Positions 34,220 through 39,070 of a stretch of 39,070 nt of DNA are shown piece after piece. Each line of letters opens with the position of its first letter. The stretch's first letter is position 1. Origin of the DNA: Alphaproteobacteria bacterium (GTDB lineage Bacteria; Pseudomonadota; Alphaproteobacteria; UBA8366; GCA-2717185). The notes below the pieces were generated by a model, which worked only from the letters and a program-made list of their open reading frames with translations, made no database searches and was not told the DNA's origin. The position numbers and the translations under genes are program-made. The stretch is from contig JAJFJB010000413.1 in assembly GCA_021774435.1 (NCBI GenBank), positions 1 through 39,070 on the forward strand. Reading direction: 5' to 3'.

Positions 34220-35050
34220 ATGGCTGCCGACAAAGAAACGACACGCCTGCTAAGCCAGATTGGCAGCGCGCCAAATGACCCGTTCGATCTGGGAGAAGCA
34301 GCGCTGGCACTTGCATCTTTCGACCGTCCCCAGGTTCCGTTGGACAGGTACCGCAACCATCTCGACGAACTTGGCAGCGACGTGAGCCAGTTGGTTAACG
34401 GCGCCGCCAACCCGGATGATCAGCTCGCGGCCCTCAATAATGTGCTGGTCGACAAGCATGGCTATGTGGGCGATCAGCTGAACTATGACGATCTCCAAAA
34501 CGCGAACCTCATTCGCGTTATCGATCGTCGGAAAGGTCTGCCGGTCGCACTGGGTATTCTGTACATCCACACAGCGCGCAGCCAGGGTTGGGCAATCACG
34601 GGCCTCGCTTTTCCCGGTCATTTTCTTCTTCGCCTCGGCGACGGCGCCAACCGCTTGGTTCTTGACCCCTTTCACTCCGGAATTACGCGCGCGCCCCATG
34701 AATTGCGGGATCTGCTTAAAGCAATGTCGGGGAATGACGCCGAATTGCGGCCCGAACATTATGCGGAAGTTTCGGACCGCGACATTCTGCTCCGATTGCA
34801 AAACAATATAAAACTACGGCTGATTCAACAAAAAGACGCCATAGGCGCTGAAGCCGTTATCGCGCGTATGCTCAAAATTGCGCCCGAACAGTCCTTACTA
34901 TGGTGGGAAGCTGGGCTGCTGAATGCGCAAGCCGGACGACTGCAGGCGGCAATTCAGTCAATCGAACAGTTTATGGAACGGGAAACGCGCCCGCAGGCGC
35001 TCCATGAAGCGGTTTCATTGCTGCAGAAGTTACGCGGCGAATTGAACTAG
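34220..35050 (+). CDS. SirB1-type transglutaminase-like/TPR protein
   Basis: The 276-residue protein matches the SirB1/UPF0162 family. It has an N-terminal helical part and a transglutaminase-like core with LNNVLVDKHGYVGDQLNYDDLQNANLIRVIDRRKGLPVALGILYIHTA-type sequence (about 72-118), then GLAFPGHFLLRLGD and LVLDPFHSG. A C-terminal TPR-like helical repeat region covers about 195-270. The family lacks a confirmed enzymatic role; in other bacteria it is linked by genome context to peptide-chain release factor modification genes. The ATG at 34220 lies eleven bases after the BON gene stop. Confidence 0.88.
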   Translation: MAADKETTRLLSQIGSAPNDPFDLGEAALALASFDRPQVPLDRYRNHLDELGSDVSQLVNGAANPDDQLAALNNVLVDKHGYVGDQLNYDDLQNANLIRVIDRRKGLPVALGILYIHTARSQGWAITGLAFPGHFLLRLGDGANRLVLDPFHSGITRAPHELRDLLKAMSGNDAELRPEHYAEVSDRDILLRLQNNIKLRLIQQKDAIGAEAVIARMLKIAPEQSLLWWEAGLLNAQAGRLQAAIQSIEQFMERETRPQALHEAVSLLQKLRGELN

Positions 35051-35080
35051 TGGCGCTTGCCTCTTTTTCCAAGCATGCTA

Positions 35081-35107
35081 TGTGAAATTTCTAGTTCACA
35101 CAGTTTT
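35081..35107 (+). terminator. Possible weak terminator after the SirB1-type gene
   Basis: TGTGAA (35081-35086) and TTCACA (35095-35100) form a 6-base stem with an 8-base loop, followed by CAGTTTT. The stem is short and A+T-rich, so this is a weak call. The gap 35051-35191 otherwise holds a promoter for the next gene. Confidence 0.35.
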
Positions 35108-35116
35108 GCGTTGGTT

Positions 35117-35145
35117 TTGGTGTAGGATTTCGGTCAAAGTAAAAT
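35117..35145 (+). promoter_or_regulatory. Predicted promoter for the secreted metallo-hydrolase gene
   Basis: TTGGTG (35117-35122), a 17-base spacer, and TAAAAT (35140-35145, five of six matches to TATAAT) lie 46 bases before the ATG at 35192. Spacing is ideal; the -35 matches only in TTG. Confidence 0.5.
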
Positions 35146-35191
35146 ACAGAACATATATCGGTCAACAAAACCGGAACAGGGAGATGCTGAA

Positions 35192-36163
35192 ATGAGAGGA
35201 ACCTTTCTAACGATAGCGGCTTTGGCCTTCGGTCTAACGTCGGCGGCGGGCCAATCAGCCCTCGCCGCAAACGTTAAGGTCACGCCACTTGGCAGTCAGG
35301 ATGGCGAATTCTGCCGCCTCGACAGGGCCTTGATCTTCGAAGATCCAAACGGCACCCGCGTGCTTTATGATGCCGGCCGCACGGTCGCCGGCGCCAACGA
35401 CCCGAGACTGGGCAAGATCGATATCGTGCTGGTGAGCCATGTGCATGGCGACCATCTCGGTGATAAACATATAAAGGCCGTCAACGTCGGTACATGTTCG
35501 AAACCCAAGTTTGAAGTCTCCGCGACACCGAATTCGAACAGCGTCAACATTGCCTTCGGCAAAACAGCAAAAATCGTAACAGGCAGCGAAATACCGCGCG
35601 TGCTCGCCGGAAAGCTGAAAAGCCTCGGCGGCAATCCCAAGGACTCGATGCTGGCGCGCTTCGGCTCCATGAAAACCGTCGGCGGCGTGGGTATCACGAC
35701 AGTCCCGGCCGCTCATAGCAATGGCCTCTCGCCAGGGTTCATCGGCGGCGATCTCGGCAAGGATCTGAAGGCATCGGGGCTCACAGCCTATGTCGGGCCG
35801 CCGACCGGTTATGTCCTCAAATTCACGAATGGACTTGTTGCCTACTTGTCCGGCGACACCGGCATTACCGCCGAGCAGGACTTGGTCGTTCGGGGCCATT
35901 ACAAGGCTAACCTCGCCGTGATGAATATCGGCGACACTTTCACGACCGGCCCGGCCGAAGCAGCCTACGTCATCAATTCGTTGGTCAAACCAAACGCCGT
36001 AATCGCCTCGCACGCCAATGAGGAAGCGACAAACGGCGGAAAAGTGCGCGCCGGCACCCGGACTGAAAAATTCATCAAGGCCAGCAATGTGCCTGTACAT
36101 GTTCCATTAAGCGGCAAGACGATGGAATTCGATGGCAGCGGGAAGTGTGTCGCAGGCTGTTAA
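35192..36163 (+). CDS. Exported metallo-beta-lactamase-fold hydrolase
   Basis: This 323-residue protein starts with a clear signal peptide (MRGTFLTIAALAFGLTSAAG then ALAANVKV, cleavage after about residue 26), so it should work in the periplasm. The mature part is a metallo-beta-lactamase fold similar to the UlaG/L-ascorbate-lactonase-like group. The metal motif is SHVHGDHLGD (about residues 86-95), a further His is in VPAAHSNGL, and an Asp is in YLSGDTGIT. A final His is in VIASHANEEATNGG. It is read from its own predicted promoter and ends before a strong terminator. The substrate is unknown; its secretion is the most informative feature. Confidence 0.88.
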   Translation: MRGTFLTIAALAFGLTSAAGQSALAANVKVTPLGSQDGEFCRLDRALIFEDPNGTRVLYDAGRTVAGANDPRLGKIDIVLVSHVHGDHLGDKHIKAVNVGTCSKPKFEVSATPNSNSVNIAFGKTAKIVTGSEIPRVLAGKLKSLGGNPKDSMLARFGSMKTVGGVGITTVPAAHSNGLSPGFIGGDLGKDLKASGLTAYVGPPTGYVLKFTNGLVAYLSGDTGITAEQDLVVRGHYKANLAVMNIGDTFTTGPAEAAYVINSLVKPNAVIASHANEEATNGGKVRAGTRTEKFIKASNVPVHVPLSGKTMEFDGSGKCVAGC

Positions 36164-36187
36164 GTTGAACAACTACGAATGATTTGG

Positions 36188-36213
36188 GGCCCCGCTTCGG
36201 CGGGGCCTTCTTT
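36188..36213 (+). terminator. Rho-independent terminator after the exported metallo-hydrolase gene
   Basis: GGCCCCGC (36188-36195), a TTCG tetraloop, and GCGGGGCC (36200-36207), then TTCTTT. The perfect 8-base G+C stem with the stable UUCG loop is a strong terminator. Its presence argues against the in-frame start at 36179 for the next gene. Confidence 0.85.
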
Positions 36214-36229
36214 ACGAGAGGATCGGGTT

Positions 36230-37012
36230 ATGGATTGCAGAATGGATGGCCGAACGGCAATTGTAACTGGTGGCAGCATGGGTCTAGGCCTGGCTATCGC
36301 AGAAGAGTATGCGCGCTCGGGCGCCAATGTCGGCATGGTCGCGCGTCGTGCCGACGTGCTCGATGAGGCGAAATCGAATATTTCGAAAAACGCTTCGGGC
36401 AAAGTCGATGGGTTTGTATGCGATATGAGCGACGCCGCCGCTATCGGACCGATGTTCGACGCGGTAACCAAGTCGTTGGGAGCTGTCGATGTGATCGTGA
36501 ACAATGCCGGCTCGTCTCAACGCAAGCCATTCTTGGAAATCACTGACGAGATGTGGCAGAGCGATTTGGAACTGAAGCTGTTCGGCGCGATCCGACTGAC
36601 ACGTCTGGCCTTCCCCGGTATGATCGAGCGCCGTTGGGGCCGCATCATTAATGTGCTGAATGTGGGGGCGAAAGCGCCGCCGGCAGGGGGCGCACCGACC
36701 GCCGTGTCGCGCGCCGCCGGTATGGCCTTGACCAAGGTCCTAGCCGGTGAAGGCGCGCCGCACAATGTTCTGGTGAACGCGTTGCTCGTAGGCCGCATCG
36801 TCAGCGATCAGATCGCGCGGCGACATGCCGACGCGGACACAAATGTCAGCCTTGAAGATTACATCGCGGAAGCCGGCGAAGCTATTCCGATGGGCCGTAT
36901 GGGCACGGCTGCAGAGTTCGCAAACATCGCAACATTTTTGGCGTCCAATGCCGGCTCCTATATCACGGGCACCGCGATCAACGTGGACGGCAACCTATCG
37001 CCGATGGTTTGA
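36230..37012 (+). CDS. SDR-family oxidoreductase homologue lacking the YxxxK active site
   Basis: The 260-residue protein has the classical short-chain dehydrogenase layout: cofactor loop TGGSMGLG (13-20), CDMSD (64-68), NNAG (91-94), and a C-terminal TGTAINVDGN. In the active-site strand, however, the usual Ser is Asn (NVLN, Asn144). Where Tyr-x-x-x-Lys should lie the sequence is PTAVSRAAG, giving Thr157 and Arg161. The fold and cofactor site look intact, so it may bind NAD(P) without normal SDR catalysis, or use different residues. The start at 36230 follows GAGAGGA and avoids running through the terminator at 36188. I recall related proteins with the same TAVSRAAG pattern, so it is probably a subfamily. 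Confidence 0.85.
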   Translation: MDCRMDGRTAIVTGGSMGLGLAIAEEYARSGANVGMVARRADVLDEAKSNISKNASGKVDGFVCDMSDAAAIGPMFDAVTKSLGAVDVIVNNAGSSQRKPFLEITDEMWQSDLELKLFGAIRLTRLAFPGMIERRWGRIINVLNVGAKAPPAGGAPTAVSRAAGMALTKVLAGEGAPHNVLVNALLVGRIVSDQIARRHADADTNVSLEDYIAEAGEAIPMGRMGTAAEFANIATFLASNAGSYITGTAINVDGNLSPMV

Positions 37013-37097
37013 ACGCTGGCCTTATAGAGCGTGGGCTGGGCCGGATGCGGGTTGGCTAGTATAGTCGCCAAAACAGACTGAGACAGGAACCGAGGCC

Positions 37098-38042
37098 ATG
37101 AGTCTAAACGTCGCTATCCAGATGGATCCCATCGACTCAATCGATATCGAGGGAGACAGCTCTTTCGTGCTCGCACTCGAGGCGCAGCGGCGCGGCTACG
37201 ATTTGCACTACTATCTGCCGAGCGCTCTGACTTTCCGTGACGGAAAAGTGTCTGCCCGGTCACAGGCATTGAAAGTTAAACGTGAACACGGAAACCACTT
37301 CGAGGTCGGCGCAATGGAGTCGCTTGATCTTTCGGAAATGGATGTAATTTTGATGCGGCAAGACCCGCCATTCGACATGTCCTATATCACCGCAACGCAT
37401 ATCCTCGAACACATTCACCCCAAGACGCTCGTCGTCAACGATCCGGCACATGTCCGCAACGCGCCCGAAAAGATTTTCGTAACGCGCTTTCCAGAACTGA
37501 TGCCACCCACCTTGATCACGTCGAGCCGCGAAGAGATTCTCGAATTCCGCGCCGAGCACAAAGACATCATCGTGAAACCACTCTATGGCAATGGCGGCGC
37601 CGGTGTCTTTCACATCCAGCCCGGCGACGAAAACTTAAGCGCACTGCTTGAATTGTTTACCGAACTTTACCGGGAGCCGATTATCGTCCAGCGCTATCTG
37701 CCGGACGTGCGCGCCGGCGACAAGCGCATCATCCTGGTCGACGGCAAAGCCGTAGGCGCGACCAACCGTGTGCCGCCAGAAGGTGAGGCCCGCTCCAACA
37801 TGCATGTCGGCGGCACACCAAAGCCGACGACCCTGACACCACGAGAAGAAGAAATCTGCGAAACCATCGGACCGGACCTGAAAAGGCTGGGTTTGATCTT
37901 TGTCGGCATCGACGTGATTGGCGATTATCTGACCGAGATCAATGTGACGTCACCCACCGGACTGCAGGAAGTGAATCGCTTCGACGATGTCTGTCTTGAA
38001 GCCGATATTTGGGATGCTATCGAAGCACGTCTTGCGGGTTAG
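37098..38042 (+). CDS. gshB: Glutathione synthase
   Basis: GshB joins gamma-glutamylcysteine and glycine with ATP to form glutathione. The 314-residue ATP-grasp protein begins [22 protein letters not shown], matching the family start. It shows [19 protein letters not shown], the [16 protein letters not shown] region, the glycine-rich ATP loop [12 protein letters not shown], and the metal/substrate part [14 protein letters not shown] with [12 protein letters not shown] near the end. All hallmarks and the length are normal. The ATG at 37098 is preceded by an AGGA site. It is read alone; the flagellin-like gene converges on it from the right with a 66-base gap. Confidence 0.98.
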   Translation: MSLNVAIQMDPIDSIDIEGDSSFVLALEAQRRGYDLHYYLPSALTFRDGKVSARSQALKVKREHGNHFEVGAMESLDLSEMDVILMRQDPPFDMSYITATHILEHIHPKTLVVNDPAHVRNAPEKIFVTRFPELMPPTLITSSREEILEFRAEHKDIIVKPLYGNGGAGVFHIQPGDENLSALLELFTELYREPIIVQRYLPDVRAGDKRIILVDGKAVGATNRVPPEGEARSNMHVGGTPKPTTLTPREEEICETIGPDLKRLGLIFVGIDVIGDYLTEINVTSPTGLQEVNRFDDVCLEADIWDAIEARLAG

Positions 38043-38108
38043 AAGTTTTACGACCGTCAACTAATATCAGTTCCGGCGAATTTGCCCCCTAATTGCGCGG
38101 CGGCAGAT

Positions 38109-39070
38109 CTAGACGTCCAGTCCAAATGATGCTGCGTCCTGCAGCAAAACACCCAGCCCCTGGCTGTTATAGGACAGCGCGGATTGCAGGGCACTTTCGA
38201 AGAGGAGTTGACGTTTTTGCTCTTCGAGGAGAAAACGCCGTTCCGCCCCTTCCTTCTCCGCCTGTATGCCCGCCGCGACATCGCGGTTATCATTGATTTG
38301 ATTTTGGCTAAATTCGACCGCGACTTCCGCTCGAGTCAGTTTGCTTTCAAACAGCGATATCTGGACGCGCAATGTCGATAGAGCAGCGTCGGTCTCCTCC
38401 AGCGCCTTGTCGCGCAATGTCGGGTCTTGAAAATTTCCGTAGAAATAGGAATGCAGAACGCCGATGCCTTTGCGCTCAAGCGTTCCGGTCAGGATCGGAG
38501 ACCCGGCCCCGGAACGCGTAATCGACAAGGCGCCGGTGTCGTGATCGAACACGACCGTATCGTCATCTTGCAGCAGCGTGCCTGTGTCATTCGGATCCGT
38601 ATTGGGAAACTGGACGAGAGAGGATCCGAAGATATTCGGCAGGAATGTATCGCCACCCCCGTCCGTAATCACATAATCGGCCCCGAGAAATTTGCCAGCG
38701 TAGGTGGTGGTTACCAGAGAGCCAGGTCGGATTTGCACCTCGAGATCGTTGGCGTCGAAAATATCCCTGATGCTGGCACCAATCAAATTCACGCCAAGAT
38801 TACCCGCCCCTTTTGCGCGCAAGTTCAGCTTGCCGATTTTCTGATCGAAACTGTTCGCCAAATCGCGCTGTGCCTCAGCGCTCGTGCCGACTTCTTGCGC
38901 GTTAATGATCAGTTCCCGTGCTTCAAGCAATATGTTTTTCATCTCGGTGAGACGGGTCACCGCCTTTTCGATCGTTTTCACCGCCCGGTTCTGGCGAACC
39001 TTGAGTTTGGAAAACGCTTCGACTTGCCGGGTGGACTCGCGAGCCTGCGCATCGAGACGGGCCTGGTCGG
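38109..39070 (-). CDS. Flagellin-like coiled-coil protein (5' part outside the window)
   Basis: The reading frame is open to the end of the window, so the true start is beyond 39070; a GTG at 38981 is only an internal codon. At least 319 residues are visible. The N-terminal part is helical (AVTRLTEMKNILLEARELIINAQE, then a heptad-like EAQRDLANSFDQKI) and the C-terminal part is a long helix (DAALSTLRVQISLFESKLTRAEVAVEFSQNQI and onward). A beta-rich middle lies between (LVTTTYAGKFLGADYVITDGGGDT). This is the ND0/ND1-CD1/CD0 organisation of flagellin and hook-associated proteins. The terminal sequence is not a standard flagellin tail, so it could be another flagellar filament-type or adhesin-like protein. 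Confidence 0.6.
   Translation of the reverse strand, partial: DQARLDAQARESTRQVEAFSKLKVRQNRAVKTIEKAVTRLTEMKNILLEARELIINAQEVGTSAEAQRDLANSFDQKIGKLNLRAKGAGNLGVNLIGASIRDIFDANDLEVQIRPGSLVTTTYAGKFLGADYVITDGGGDTFLPNIFGSSLVQFPNTDPNDTGTLLQDDDTVVFDHDTGALSITRSGAGSPILTGTLERKGIGVLHSYFYGNFQDPTLRDKALEETDAALSTLRVQISLFESKLTRAEVAVEFSQNQINDNRDVAAGIQAEKEGAERRFLLEEQKRQLLFESALQSALSYNSQGLGVLLQDAASFGLDV

Noticed and set aside
35255..36100. A 281-residue open frame antisense to the exported metallo-hydrolase
   Set aside because: It lies wholly within a gene with a clear signal peptide and metal motif, and its translation has no recognisable domain.
37013..37040. A terminator after the SDR gene (ACGCT/AGCGT)
   Set aside because: The stem is only five bases and no T run follows.

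Overview
The window looks like chromosomal DNA from an alphaproteobacterium, probably of the Rhodospirillales type. The evidence is the hrcA-grpE pair beside dnaK-dnaJ, the rph-rdgB-hemW run, the divergent penicillin-binding-protein-activator/rsmI-yraN-BON-lipoprotein block, glutathione synthase, and tightly packed genes with many ATGA start/stop overlaps. Lineage is inferred from gene content only. I see no rRNA, tRNA, CRISPR array, insertion sequence or prophage, and no gene-free stretch longer than about 230 bases.

Layout. (1) 1-2928, plus strand: a divergent M19-type dipeptidase homologue and an orphan PAS-PAS histidine kinase. (2) 2947-6600, minus strand: an ABC exporter half-transporter with a very large insertion in its nucleotide-binding domain, then a stand-alone cyclic-nucleotide-binding protein and a small methyltransferase. 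(3) 6793-19424, plus strand: eleven genes with almost no gaps. They are a glycan-type cluster (four glycosyltransferases, a histidine phosphatase, a polysaccharide-deacetylase-like protein), a small membrane protein, and a complete peptide-type ABC importer (fused double ATPase, binding protein, two permeases). (4) 19430-22570, minus strand: a membrane class III nucleotide cyclase, a methyltransferase and a metallo-beta-lactamase-fold hydrolase. (5) 22827-27901, minus strand: the heat-shock block dnaJ, dnaK, grpE, hrcA, with a good RpoH-type promoter before dnaK and a strong hairpin terminator between dnaK and dnaJ. (6) 27962-28192: an internally deleted alpha/beta-hydrolase remnant. (7) 28320-30839, plus strand: rph, rdgB, hemW. 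(8) 30853-35050: a lipoprotein LpoA-like activator (minus) divergent from rsmI, yraN, a double-BON lipoprotein and a SirB1-type protein. (9) 35192-38042, plus strand: a secreted metallo-hydrolase, an SDR protein with an atypical active site, and gshB. (10) 38109-39070, minus strand: a flagellin-like protein that runs off the window.

How it fits together. The part most likely to be a little-described system is 2947-19424. An exporter whose ATPase carries three Q-loop-like modules is encoded with a cyclic-nucleotide sensor. Both stand divergently from a glycosyltransferase/deacetylase cluster that appears translationally coupled to a peptide importer. A membrane nucleotide cyclase sits convergently at the far end. 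A cyclic-nucleotide-tuned surface-glycan or glycopeptide system is one reading, but that link is inference. The rest of the window is mostly conserved housekeeping, with regulatory details noted in the findings.
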